From a virus, in IMG/VR virus record IMGVR_UViG_3300027881_000068, positions 1-25,336 of that record: DNA of 25,336 nt; one strand, 5' to 3'. Shown in pieces: positions 1-8,602 of this stretch. How positions within the stretch are numbered: position 1 is the first letter of the stretch; every line of letters begins with the position of its first letter. The position numbers and the translations under genes are program-made. Under the pieces are notes generated by a model. The model made no database searches, was not told the origin of the DNA, and worked only from the letters and a program-made list of their open reading frames with translations.

Positions 1-139
1 CACAGCACGAGCACTTATCCAGGCGGGCCGAACGGATGCAACAGAGAAAGCACTTGCTAAACGTATGCGACCCAAGGTTGGAGAACTGGCCGAGCTTACC
101 AGAAAATCCGGCCTGGGAATACAAGGACAGGGGTCTTAG
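1..139 (+). CDS. C-terminal end of a convergent plus-strand gene (partial)
   Basis: Reading from base 2, an open frame runs from the left edge to a TAG at 137-139 and encodes about 45 residues. They are rich in Ala, Leu, Arg and Lys (segments such as ALIQAGRTDATEKALAKR), which suggests an amphipathic helical C-terminus. The start lies outside the window. It would converge on the minus-strand late operon, whose terminator is at 217-250. No family is recognised. The composition looks coding-like, but the fragment is short and a chance open frame is possible. Confidence 0.4.
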   Translation, partial: TARALIQAGRTDATEKALAKRMRPKVGELAELTRKSGLGIQGQGS

Positions 140-216
140 CTTCAACAGGGTGGGCGGGCCCCGGCCCCGCATGTACCCCGACGAGACCCTCCTGAAAGAC
201 CCCGTTGACAAGACAC

Positions 217-250
217 AAAAAAACGAGCCACCCGCTGATGCGGGGACTCG
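217..250 (-). terminator. Rho-independent terminator closing the late operon
   Basis: Read on the minus strand, a GC-rich stem begins CGAG at 250-247 and closes with CTCG at 227-224. The inner CCGC/GCGG pairs flank an ATCA loop, and there are one or two internal mismatches. It is followed directly by seven T residues (A-run at 217-223 on the plus strand). It lies 27 bases beyond the stop of the last minus-strand gene (277), where an operon end is expected. Confidence 0.85.
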
Positions 251-276
251 CTGTGTTTGGGAGGGTAGGAAGCCTA

Positions 277-918
277 CTAGATTTTTGGGTGCTTAGCCTT
301 CGGTAGCATCGTCACGGTTGCCTCTGGCAGCCTCTCACAGAACGCCTCTAAGGAGATGAAGGATTCCTTGGGGGCGCTTTTGTATCTGCTGTGCCCAGGA
401 AGATACTCTTCGCCTCCCGCCAGCAGGCTCTCGGTATCGATGAACATAACCGCACCATTACGCGAGCTAACCACTGCCCACCAGTCTGGCTGGACGTCCC
501 GTTTATCAAATCTCGATACTGGATCGACAGTGACGGTGGAAAAGGGCCATGATTCGGGGGTAACGAAAGGATATGATCTTGCTTTGACATCAAGATGCAG
601 CTGCCACGAAGCACTGACTGGGGTTCCTGGTTGGGATCCGATAAGGAGATCATAAGGGTCGGAGTACTGCTGGGCCTGGACACGGTCTGGACGAGTCCGC
701 AGGGGGTGTATCGCTCCCCAGTGACCACGCATTTGGATTTGTTGCAGCACGTAGAGCTCCCACCGGTAGGCATCTACCATAGCATTGAGGAATGTATTGT
801 CACTCCCTCGGGCGTTGGACAGAGCGGTATCCAGCTCCGCCGTAGCCTCGGACGGGAGATTAAACGGAATTGTGTCACACATACGTAATGCTACTATATG
901 TTGTGGTTTAGAGTCCAC
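277..918 (-). CDS. Putative PD-(D/E)XK-fold nuclease
   Basis: A 213-residue protein, the last gene of the late operon. Nothing longer than the active-site pattern is recognised. A helix carries E54 (YRWEL), followed by D90 in a YDLLIG strand, then 19 residues later a LDVKAR strand with D110 and K112. This spacing (E...D...DxK) is that of PD-(D/E)XK endonucleases and resolvases. A later segment (PDWWAVV...GAVMFID) resembles the core strands that follow the motif in this fold. The listed start is a GTG that overlaps the preceding gene by 11 bases. An ATG at 882 is an alternative, and neither has a strong Shine-Dalgarno. A role in DNA processing, resolution of branched DNA before packaging, or host DNA degradation is inference. 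It could also be a catalytically dead relative. Confidence 0.55.
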   Translation of the reverse strand: MDSKPQHIVALRMCDTIPFNLPSEATAELDTALSNARGSDNTFLNAMVDAYRWELYVLQQIQMRGHWGAIHPLRTRPDRVQAQQYSDPYDLLIGSQPGTPVSASWQLHLDVKARSYPFVTPESWPFSTVTVDPVSRFDKRDVQPDWWAVVSSRNGAVMFIDTESLLAGGEEYLPGHSRYKSAPKESFISLEAFCERLPEATVTMLPKAKHPKI

Positions 919-1540
919 CCGACATGAACGCCACGAGGACGTCTTTCACAGGTACTCCCGACTGGATCATCTGCATCGCCTCCGGGGGTAACTGTTGTAG
1001 GATCGCGGCTAGGTCAGGGGAGCTCGACCCCATCGCTGAGGGACCCGGTGGTGCCATGCTCGCTGCTGGACCCAGTCCGCCCTGCGGCATGTAGGGGTTG
1101 GGTGGCGCTGGCGCATTGGCTGCTTGCGCCAGGGGTGGTGCACCGGGTGGGGCCACCTGATTGATAGGTAGATCACCGCGGATGGCGCCCGCCGCGTCAT
1201 CAGCGAACCCGCCCAGAGGGCTGCCGCCCAGTGCGGCTGCTGCCCCGGGGTTTTCTAGGGTCTCTCGGCCGAAGCCAAGGCCCGCTTTGACCCGCCCTGC
1301 GAGTCCGGCTGCACCCCGTAGGCCTCCCACCATACCAGAGATATCGCCTGGGGTCACAGGCATTGCACCCTGCAACATCGTGCTGGGGTCCATGCCCTGA
1401 ATGGGGTTCACACCCGGCTGTGACTCACCGATGAACTGCTCAGGGCCACCTCCGGTCATCTGGCTGAGGTACTGATTCAGCAGCTCTTGGATACCGCCGA
1501 TGCCACCGGCAGCTGCTCCGTACATTCCTGTTGCTGACAT
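908..1540 (-). CDS. Gly/Ala/Pro-rich hypothetical protein, probably virion-associated
   Basis: A 210-residue protein not recognised as a family. Most of it is low complexity, rich in Gly, Ala, Pro, Met and Gln, with segments such as GGIGGIQELLNQYLSQMTGG near the N-terminus. A short Leu/Ile-rich helix pair lies near the C-terminus (DLAAILQQLPPEAMQMIQSG). No signal peptide, TM segment or catalytic motif is seen. The ATG at 1540 overlaps the stop of the upstream gene (TAATG) and has an AAGGAG Shine-Dalgarno. The composition matches the disordered parts of the ejection-type proteins at 7454-9731, so a structural or assembly role is likely but unproven. Confidence 0.6.
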   Translation of the reverse strand: MSATGMYGAAAGGIGGIQELLNQYLSQMTGGGPEQFIGESQPGVNPIQGMDPSTMLQGAMPVTPGDISGMVGGLRGAAGLAGRVKAGLGFGRETLENPGAAAALGGSPLGGFADDAAGAIRGDLPINQVAPPGAPPLAQAANAPAPPNPYMPQGGLGPAASMAPPGPSAMGSSSPDLAAILQQLPPEAMQMIQSGVPVKDVLVAFMSGGL

Positions 1541-2142
1541 TACTTCTTCTCCTTTGTCTTGACCTCTGGCTGCCTCTTGGCAAACTCAGGGATCTCTGTC
1601 TCGGTACAGGTACCGCCGATGCGGTAGGCTGCCTTCTCTAATTCTTGCTCGTAGTTCACGGCCACGCCGGCCAATACCGCGTTGCTGCGATCGTTCTTAA
1701 CCTTTTGCAAGTTGCCATAGCTGCCCCACTTTTGCAACACTTCCTTACATTGTAGGATGTGGGCAAACTCGTGAACAAGGGTGGAGGCGTAGCGATCCGG
1801 CTCACGCCACAGGGACCACTGCTCGCTGACCAGAATTGCCAAAGGGTTGATGTCGCAATTCACGGCACCCGACACAGCAGGGTTGGCGAAGGTGGTAGGC
1901 ACAATCTTGACAAGTTTGAAGCCCAGCAGGAGGTCAATCTCGGAGACGCTCGCCAGTTCAGGGAACTCATCTCTGAACGCCTGCTCACAGCGGGAGGTGC
2001 GAAGGGCCTTGCGTGCTATGTTAAGGCCGGCGTTGAAGGCCTTAGCCTTGTCGACATACTGTGGGTCTAGTTCAACCGCGTGGGTGGCCAAGGCGAGGCA
2101 CAGTGCTAGGATGGTGGCAACTTGCCACACCTTATTCCGCAC
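1540..2142 (-). CDS. Secreted HExxH zinc metalloprotein (putative peptidase)
   Basis: A 200-residue protein from a GTG at 2142. Residues 1-22 form a signal peptide: a basic start (RNK), the hydrophobic stretch VATILALCLALA and cleavage after THA. The mature part carries HEFAH at about residues 114-118, and downstream acidic residues in YEQELEKAAY (about 154-163) could supply the third ligand, so it fits a gluzincin-type Zn peptidase. Four Cys remain in the mature part, compatible with periplasmic disulfides. Longer starts at an ATG at 2196 or 2175 would only add residues overlapping the upstream small gene, so the GTG that gives a normal signal peptide is preferred. It sits behind a one-TM protein in a lysis-like position. 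The substrate is unknown; it could process envelope or virion proteins. Confidence 0.7.
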   Translation of the reverse strand: MRNKVWQVATILALCLALATHAVELDPQYVDKAKAFNAGLNIARKALRTSRCEQAFRDEFPELASVSEIDLLLGFKLVKIVPTTFANPAVSGAVNCDINPLAILVSEQWSLWREPDRYASTLVHEFAHILQCKEVLQKWGSYGNLQKVKNDRSNAVLAGVAVNYEQELEKAAYRIGGTCTETEIPEFAKRQPEVKTKEKK

Positions 2143-2362
2143 GTTTCTCTGCCAATCCGCGCAAGAAGGCAACATCGGTCTTGATCTGGATGACATCGCT
2201 CTGGATGCCCCTGACCTGTTCGCTGGTGATAACCCTTTGGGCTACCAGGCCTTCGATGTCCTTCTCCATGGTGGTGGCCCATACCGCACCCGACACTAGG
2301 AGTGAGATTACTAGCCAATTGGCCTTCAACCAGCCGCTAAGGGGTCCCGACTTACTCTTCAT
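2132..2362 (-). CDS. Small single-TM protein with a coiled-coil tail (holin- or spanin-like)
   Basis: A 76-residue protein with a short basic N-terminus, one membrane segment at about residues 15-31 (WLVISLLVSGAVW) and an amphipathic helix to the C-terminus (repeats such as VRGIQSDVIQIKTDVAFLRG). The N-in, C-out form with an external coiled coil resembles small phage lysis proteins, either an i-spanin-like subunit or a one-TM holin. It lies immediately after the virion transglycosylase gene, where T7-like phages place lysis genes. The start has a strong Shine-Dalgarno, AGGAGAG, whose first bases are part of the upstream TAG stop. Which lysis role it has cannot be decided from sequence. Confidence 0.65.
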   Translation of the reverse strand: MKSKSGPLSGWLKANWLVISLLVSGAVWATTMEKDIEGLVAQRVITSEQVRGIQSDVIQIKTDVAFLRGLAEKRAE

Positions 2363-2365
2363 TTG

Positions 2366-5300
2366 TTACTCTCCTAGTGTGGCAAACTCTGCCATCAATG
2401 AGGGATCGTTTCTGATGGCGTTGTATGCGTTCATCGCCTGATAGGCGACCATCGTCATCGTCTGATCGATTTGTAATAGCAGGTCGACCCGCTCTTCCTG
2501 TGTCATAGTGTCGTCCGACCTTATGCGACGCCGAAGCTTGTGGAGTGCGGAGAGCTGCTTCGTCCCGTCTTGCAGGATGAGAGCAGGTCCGAACTCGGGG
2601 TGGTCGCGCATGATGTCGACCAGCCTATCGGCGTTCTGAGCATGCTTGGCGTACTCCATACTGTTGAGGATCTGGGAGTCTTCCTCCCAGGCGTCATACA
2701 TGGCACGGACTGGGGCGGAGTCTGACCCCCACGGTTCCGAACCATACAGTCCACCCAGACCGGGGTGATCTGTCCAGTCGCTAACATGACTGGGGCGCTC
2801 GGGGAAAATACCGAGCGACTGCGCGCCGAGGTCGGCCCATTTCATGACCATACCGCCGACTGATCCAGTATACGCCCTCACCAGGTAGCCAGCCTGAATG
2901 GGGTTAATTCCTAGCTTACCTAGCGTAACAGCGTTGATACCCTTGGCTAGGTACCTCTCTATGGGAGAGGTGGTCTCGGTGTAAACATCGTCCGGGTGTA
3001 GCCCTGCCATGTGAAGACGGGGCGGGACGATAGGTGCATCAAAAAAGGTGTCGTAGTTTGCCTCAATACTGGCCACAGGCTTCAAGATCTGGGGCATGAT
3101 CTGCGCTATCGCTGTACCTGGTTTCTTGGGGACGGCGTAGCGTGCGACCGAGTTGGTACTGGCGTAGTCTGCCAGCTGGTCACGTACATAGTCCATCCAG
3201 GGGAGGCCTTTTAGCAGGGGGTCACCGTCGATGCGGTCCTCTACTGCTATTGGTCGTCCTCCTTCGTCCAGTCCTGACATGCCCATGGTAAGAGCAGCCA
3301 GGGTACCCACCCCAGCCGGTCCCATGCCTTGCTTAGCATCGAACATAGATTCCTGAAATTTGTCTCGTACTTCACGGGTACTCCCTCCTGGCCAGAGCAT
3401 TTCCTCCATGGACTTCACCGCACCTGGGTCGTTGACTGCCAAGAAGTCCATCATCTTGTGGATAGATAGTCCGAACACGCCATTGATTGTACCTAGCGGG
3501 CGTGGGATGCGGCCGAACTTCTTGTACTCCTCGTTAAATCCGAACGGGTGCAGGTACAGATCCTTCTCGATCTGCCCCTTGGCCTGGTAGTCAGGGTTGT
3601 CAAAGTTCAGGTACCAGTTGGCCAGGGCGGGGAGTGTGATGTAAGTGAAAGCCTTGGTGGTGGTCGACAAGGGGGCGTCTTTGAAGGCCTTGCCAAAACG
3701 CCACATGTCTTGGAGCTCGGCGTTGAAGAAGGGGTACAGGCCATTGAGCGTTTCTCCGTACTTACCGTGGCGTGCAAAGTCGAGGGTGATGTTCCTGACT
3801 TCATCCACCATATCGGCGTCCCACATGATACCGTCCAGGCCATCACCTGTTCTCATCATGGCCTGCTGTTCGGGACTGATCTTACGAGCCGTTTCTAGGC
3901 GGGTGAAGAAGCCTTTGCGTTGCTCCCGCTTGCCCAGCATGCGGGCCCAGCCCGAGAACCCACCAGCAGCCTCGTCCAGGGAGCGCAGGAAGCCATACCT
4001 CTTGCCCCTCTTCGCCCTAGACACAGCCCTGGCCCCGGCGCCTACCCTGGTACCCTCCTCAAACAGCTGAGACACACGCCCCGCAAGGTTGATGAGGGGG
4101 TTGCGGTCCAGTGCGGACTCTTGACGGAGGCGCTTAGTTTTGTATGACTGCGCTGAGCCTCTCACCCTGGCGCTGATGGTTTTGGCTATGTTACCTTCGG
4201 ACCTAGCGTCAGCTAGGAAGGCCTTTCCGGTTTGCCGCATACCTCCCAAGTCTGGGTCGTGGAGGATCTTGCCATAGTCCGAGATCTTGGCGCCAGCTTG
4301 GTTCAGATTGAGAGCGAAATTCTCTCCATTCTTCCCCATGTAGTTGCTAACTTCGTCAGACTGACCACCACCGTAGTGACGGTACGCCTGATACACCGGG
4401 GAGTCGGTGGCGATATGGTACAGACCACGGAACCAGTCCGTCACCGGGACGTATCCATACTTGGAGAGAGCAGCGGCCATGAACTGGTCACGCATTGGAT
4501 TACGTACGATGAAGGACAGTCCGAGGACGGTCATCTTACGGAACAGGCCGGTTGCCTTGCTAGAATATTTCAACATGCCGCTGAGCACGTTCATGGATGC
4601 CGGGTTGAGGGACTGCATGGCGATCACCATACCGGGATCGTCGAACAGGTAGCCCACCCTCTCTACGCTACCGTCTGCCTGCTTGGCAAAGGACACCATG
4701 CCGTTCTCGGGGGTGATCCTCTGCATGCGAGCCACGGCCTTAGCGTCAGTGATCCTGCGCACACCTTGCAACATGCCCATGTCTGTCGTGGTTTCGATAG
4801 CTTCACCGAGCAGATTGCGGACACGCTGCCGGTTGGCCCACTTGTGGATGGCCACCGAGCGACGCATCATAACAGGCATAGGATCTTCGATCATGCGGCT
4901 GACGTCGGTGCCTAGGCCATGCTTCCGCCTGGCGAGAGGGGTCGGATCGGAAGGTAGGCCCTTGCCGTGCTTGGCCTTCTCAGCGATCATACGCCCTGCA
5001 TCGTCTGCCGCGTCGAGGTCAGCGACGAACTCGTGACCCATCAGGTCGCGGAGGAAGTCCTTGTCTGCACGGCTGTATGGGGCATAGTTGTCACCCAATA
5101 GCTTCACCATGCGGTCATAGCCCTTTTGGTCTACGCCGCCCACGTCCAAGATGGTGTCGATGGAGGCCCTGCGATACCAGTCACGCTGCGCATCTACGCG
5201 CTTGACCATCTCTTCGAACTGCCCAGTACCGCGGTACAGGTTCTCAATCCGGGCCTCAGCTTCTTGGATGAACTTGATGTCTGCGGGGGTGAAGTCGACG

Positions 5301-7453
5301 ATGGACTCGCCGGCGGCTTCCGCTATCTTCTGTGCCTCAGCAAAGTTGCCCTTCGCGTGGCCCATAAAGAGGTTGAATTTGGGGATCAACGTAGCGGTAG
5401 ACTGATTGTAGGCCATCCAGGCCATGGCGTCCTCTACGAAATCACCGTCCACACCCTGCCATAGGGACTGCATGCCGGGACCGGTGCTCTGTGCGACGTG
5501 TACACCGTCAGGTCCTTTGACCCAGTTGACAGTGTCAGCTACCAGCGGGCTAGTGGCCATGTCCTCACCAGATCGCATATGGTTGACCAGCATATCCATC
5601 TCTTTACCCTTGCCGATGGATCGAGCTGCCTTTACGGGTTTGGAGTACCTATCAAACCAGTTGGCCTGAAAGGCTTTACCAAAACGCCGGATGCGCCCCA
5701 TGCCGGTTTCATTCTTGACGGGGGCCATAGAAAGGATGAACTGCTTGCGGTCCTCTCGGACCATGCCCTTGGCATCTATCAGATTCTTGACCACATCATC
5801 TGCTGCGTCGGCGTCATCCAGGGTTTTTACCAGGAGCTTACGCATGGCAGGCAGGTGCCCTGCGACGTCCTCCCCCTTCTCTAAGGCGTTGATGGCCTTG
5901 ATGAGGGGTATGGCCTGCACACCGGCTTTTACGCCCTTAATGGCTTTGCCTACGGCGAAGCTGATGCCCACAGCGTAGGCCGTGGATGATCCGGTCGCAC
6001 GGGCGAGCTCACCGGCCGTGACGGGCCCTAGGAGGGGAATGTCCCACACTCTGGCATCAGGGTTGAAATCACCTGTGACATAGTCTGCCTGTGTCTGAGT
6101 CCAACGTTCGTTGAGCTGGTCTGCCTTCTGGTGGATCTCAGACTTGACTCGCTCTTCATCCTCGGGGTTCAGCTTGCCATTGATCCAGCCGTAGAGATCT
6201 TCTGGCATCATAGCCAGCTCTACGAGCTCACGAGTAGCCGCTGTTCCACCCGCCCTGATAAGGCCCACGTCCTCGACACCGTCGTAGGTAGTGGTACCAC
6301 CGGTCAGGTTGGGGCGTGATAGATCTATGGCGGCGCGCTGGTTGGTGTTAATGAATACCTTGCCGAGAGGGCGCCCATACTTGCCCCGCCACTCATCACC
6401 CTTACCAGTGATGGTGACCTGGGTGCCAGGCTGCACTTTACTACGCAGGTCCTCGGCGGCTGCTGTGCCTTCCGGGGTAGCGAGTGGGCCACGAGACTCC
6501 TCAGTGTTGATAGCGGCGAACCGAACGTCGCGCTCCTCACCTGTACCCATCTCGATAACGCGCACAGTGTCAGCGTCTATGACCTCTTTGATACGGGCCT
6601 TGTACTGGATGGGGTAGTCTGACTCGACTTGGTTGCCGAATACATCTTCTTCGGTGCCAGCATAGGGGGATCCTTCAACCACTCGGGAGGGGGTGAGCGA
6701 GGGTAACCCCCCATGCTGAGCGACGAATTCTGAGAAAGCCTGTGACCCTATTTTGAGATCTAGGTCTTGTGCGGCCAGGCTGACATCGAAGGTGCGTACT
6801 GGTCCTGGGTTCTCCGTCAGGATTGCTTCGTCTTGCAACTCCGACGTTGCCATCAAATTGTTGAATGCCTGATCCGCCCCGCCGACTGACTTGGACGGGG
6901 TGCTCATGAAGCGGTCGAAGGCTAGGCCAGCCTGGCCTTGACCGACAGGTTTATCACTTCCGAGCAGCCGGGACAACGCAGCATCAGCTCCACTTCTGTC
7001 TCCCCCTCCACTGGATAGAAGAGAGGGATCCCTCTCCTCCACAGGTGGTAAGACATAGCGTTCGTTGAAGCGTTTCCGGTATGCGGTGGGCTCGTCCCAA
7101 TCGAATGCTCCTTTACGGTCGACATTGCCCATACCCGCGTTGTACGCAGAGAGGGCTGTGTCTAGGTCGTTAGGGTAGCGATCGATCAGTTGACGCATGT
7201 ACTGCGCCTGGGCATGGATGTTCTTGTCGGGATCGAAGAAGTCTTCTTCTGTGTGCAGACCGAATTCCGCACCGGTGGCTGGCATGAACTGAGCAATACC
7301 ACGAGCCCCCGCGGGCGAAACCGCGCGGGGGTTGAAGTTGCTCTCGATGCTGGCCTGGGTGCGGAGAATGCCAGGGTCTATCCCGTACCTTGCGCCGTAC
7401 CGCTGAAAAGCAGCGTCATACGGCGTGGGATTGTAACCATAGAGTGGTGCCAT
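2366..7453 (-). CDS. Giant ejection protein: lytic transglycosylase + SNase-like nuclease + LPD38-like region (T7 gp16-like)
   Basis: A 1695-residue protein, the largest in the window. Residues about 10-130 are an SLT/Goose-lysozyme-type lytic transglycosylase: catalytic E37 in ASIESNFNPRAVS, then GARGIAQFMPAT and ALSAYNAG. Residues about 281-400 look like a staphylococcal-nuclease domain: VIDADTVRV (D293, D295, T296), R311 and the stretch INTEE at the metal and phosphate-binding site, and KYGR with R361, which matches Arg87 of SNase. The rest is long and helical; a segment near residue 985 (FIVRNPMRDQF) and about 1110-1290 (LYPFFNAELQDMWRFG) match large polyvalent protein-associated domain LPD38. 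By position and architecture it is the equivalent of T7 gp16, ejected to locally open peptidoglycan and conduct DNA. The embedded nuclease is the unusual part. It abuts the upstream gene without a gap. Confidence 0.88.
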   Translation of the reverse strand: MAPLYGYNPTPYDAAFQRYGARYGIDPGILRTQASIESNFNPRAVSPAGARGIAQFMPATGAEFGLHTEEDFFDPDKNIHAQAQYMRQLIDRYPNDLDTALSAYNAGMGNVDRKGAFDWDEPTAYRKRFNERYVLPPVEERDPSLLSSGGGDRSGADAALSRLLGSDKPVGQGQAGLAFDRFMSTPSKSVGGADQAFNNLMATSELQDEAILTENPGPVRTFDVSLAAQDLDLKIGSQAFSEFVAQHGGLPSLTPSRVVEGSPYAGTEEDVFGNQVESDYPIQYKARIKEVIDADTVRVIEMGTGEERDVRFAAINTEESRGPLATPEGTAAAEDLRSKVQPGTQVTITGKGDEWRGKYGRPLGKVFINTNQRAAIDLSRPNLTGGTTTYDGVEDVGLIRAGGTAATRELVELAMMPEDLYGWINGKLNPEDEERVKSEIHQKADQLNERWTQTQADYVTGDFNPDARVWDIPLLGPVTAGELARATGSSTAYAVGISFAVGKAIKGVKAGVQAIPLIKAINALEKGEDVAGHLPAMRKLLVKTLDDADAADDVVKNLIDAKGMVREDRKQFILSMAPVKNETGMGRIRRFGKAFQANWFDRYSKPVKAARSIGKGKEMDMLVNHMRSGEDMATSPLVADTVNWVKGPDGVHVAQSTGPGMQSLWQGVDGDFVEDAMAWMAYNQSTATLIPKFNLFMGHAKGNFAEAQKIAEAAGESIVDFTPADIKFIQEAEARIENLYRGTGQFEEMVKRVDAQRDWYRRASIDTILDVGGVDQKGYDRMVKLLGDNYAPYSRADKDFLRDLMGHEFVADLDAADDAGRMIAEKAKHGKGLPSDPTPLARRKHGLGTDVSRMIEDPMPVMMRRSVAIHKWANRQRVRNLLGEAIETTTDMGMLQGVRRITDAKAVARMQRITPENGMVSFAKQADGSVERVGYLFDDPGMVIAMQSLNPASMNVLSGMLKYSSKATGLFRKMTVLGLSFIVRNPMRDQFMAAALSKYGYVPVTDWFRGLYHIATDSPVYQAYRHYGGGQSDEVSNYMGKNGENFALNLNQAGAKISDYGKILHDPDLGGMRQTGKAFLADARSEGNIAKTISARVRGSAQSYKTKRLRQESALDRNPLINLAGRVSQLFEEGTRVGAGARAVSRAKRGKRYGFLRSLDEAAGGFSGWARMLGKREQRKGFFTRLETARKISPEQQAMMRTGDGLDGIMWDADMVDEVRNITLDFARHGKYGETLNGLYPFFNAELQDMWRFGKAFKDAPLSTTTKAFTYITLPALANWYLNFDNPDYQAKGQIEKDLYLHPFGFNEEYKKFGRIPRPLGTINGVFGLSIHKMMDFLAVNDPGAVKSMEEMLWPGGSTREVRDKFQESMFDAKQGMGPAGVGTLAALTMGMSGLDEGGRPIAVEDRIDGDPLLKGLPWMDYVRDQLADYASTNSVARYAVPKKPGTAIAQIMPQILKPVASIEANYDTFFDAPIVPPRLHMAGLHPDDVYTETTSPIERYLAKGINAVTLGKLGINPIQAGYLVRAYTGSVGGMVMKWADLGAQSLGIFPERPSHVSDWTDHPGLGGLYGSEPWGSDSAPVRAMYDAWEEDSQILNSMEYAKHAQNADRLVDIMRDHPEFGPALILQDGTKQLSALHKLRRRIRSDDTMTQEERVDLLLQIDQTMTMVAYQAMNAYNAIRNDPSLMAEFATLGE

Positions 7454-8602
7454 TTATCGTCCTTGCAGTTTTGCGATGATTTGATCTTTCTGCTCAGGGG
7501 TATAGGAACCCCAGTGTTGCTTAATGTCATCGGGTGCGTTGGCGGGTGGGCCCGCTGACCCAACGCCCTGCTCCCCGGCTGCGGCTATCTCCTCCTTAGT
7601 CAAGCCCTCTGCGAGCGAGCGTAAGGCGGCTTCGCTGGTGATCTGGGGGAACTTCTTGCGTGCAGCCGCCATCCTAGCCGCATCGTCTGCGCCTTTGGCC
7701 TGCTGCTTCACGTCGGCCTTCCGAGTCTCTTCGGTGATGCGGTCCTGGTTGCGGAACTGGTTCCACCCAGTCTCGTCCAACCACTCGTCACCGACCTTGT
7801 AGTATCGACCGTCGTCACGAGTCTCGGTCTCGTAGTAGTTACCCTTACTGTCGCGGGAGTAGCTGCTCTGACCCCGCCCGTAGAGGGCCTCTTGCCTTTC
7901 TGCGTCGGACATGCCAGCTAGGACATCTGCCTGGTGCTCCTGCACAGTCTGGCCCTTGCCGAGCTCCTTGTAGCCTTGGAGCATCTGCATGCGCTCAATC
8001 TCTCTCTGACGCTTCAACTCTTCGAAGGGAAGCTGAGCGTTCGCAGCGGCCATGCCGGGAGCCGAGGCGCCCATGCCACCAGCGATGCTGAACGGGTTGG
8101 CACCGAATCCTTGTGCGATGCTGGCCCAAAAATTGTTCTGTTGGTCGGCACGCAGGGCGTCATCCATTTGGAGAGTCTGGGTGTCATACGACCTGTTGAA
8201 ATCGCCCAGGGGACTACGATCCACCGAGCTGTCAATCATCCCGGGTGGTACCGTTGGGCTTACCTGGCTGGGGTCTACCCCACCCTCTGGGAACCCGATC
8301 CCCAGATTGGGGAGCTGGGCAGGAGGGGGAGGTATAGGTATGTCGGCGGGCGCTGGTCCAGCCGTCATCGGACCCTGTGGCCCCATAGGCTCGTTGAACG
8401 GCCCGGCCGGTGCTACCCGACTAGGATCGTATGGAGAAGCCGGGGCAATTGGCATCGGCATGGGCACGCCTTGGGGCGGCTGGTTAATGGGCTGTGGCAT
8501 TGGCGCGCTGGGTCCGCCGAATGGACCCGGTCTCAAATGTGGAGCGATCTGCTGCAAGAGGCCCATGATGCCGCCAAATGACGGTGCCTGTCCTCCGAAC
8601 AT
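7454..8602 (-). CDS. Pro-rich, coiled virion protein (T7 gp15-position ejection protein)
   Basis: A 382-residue protein. The N-terminal 130 residues are Pro, Gly and Met rich with runs such as MPMPIAP and IPIPPPP and look disordered. From about residue 145 it becomes helical and charged (PFEELKRQREIERMQMLQGY) with an aromatic patch (GNYYETETRDDGRYYKVGDEW), and it ends in a Lys/Glu-rich helix. No enzymatic motif is seen. The ATG overlaps the upstream stop by one base (TAATG), and the next gene starts directly after its own stop. Its slot between a Gly-rich protein and the transglycosylase matches T7 gene 15, an internal core protein that is ejected. That assignment rests on gene order, not on sequence similarity. 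Confidence 0.65.
   Translation of the reverse strand: MFGGQAPSFGGIMGLLQQIAPHLRPGPFGGPSAPMPQPINQPPQGVPMPMPIAPASPYDPSRVAPAGPFNEPMGPQGPMTAGPAPADIPIPPPPAQLPNLGIGFPEGGVDPSQVSPTVPPGMIDSSVDRSPLGDFNRSYDTQTLQMDDALRADQQNNFWASIAQGFGANPFSIAGGMGASAPGMAAANAQLPFEELKRQREIERMQMLQGYKELGKGQTVQEHQADVLAGMSDAERQEALYGRGQSSYSRDSKGNYYETETRDDGRYYKVGDEWLDETGWNQFRNQDRITEETRKADVKQQAKGADDAARMAAARKKFPQITSEAALRSLAEGLTKEEIAAAGEQGVGSAGPPANAPDDIKQHWGSYTPEQKDQIIAKLQGR

Noticed and set aside
154-170. GC-rich hairpin as a terminator for the plus-strand gene
   Set aside because: GCGGG/CCCGC stem is present but no T-run follows, so termination is not supported.
36-296. 86-codon plus-strand open frame at the left edge
   Set aside because: It runs through the minus-strand terminator hairpin and the end of the nuclease gene; the neighbouring frame ending at 139 has a more protein-like sequence.
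4232-4915. 227-codon plus-strand open frame inside the giant ejection gene
   Set aside because: It is antisense to a continuous 1695-codon gene with recognisable domains; its composition is that of a complementary shadow and it has no operon context.
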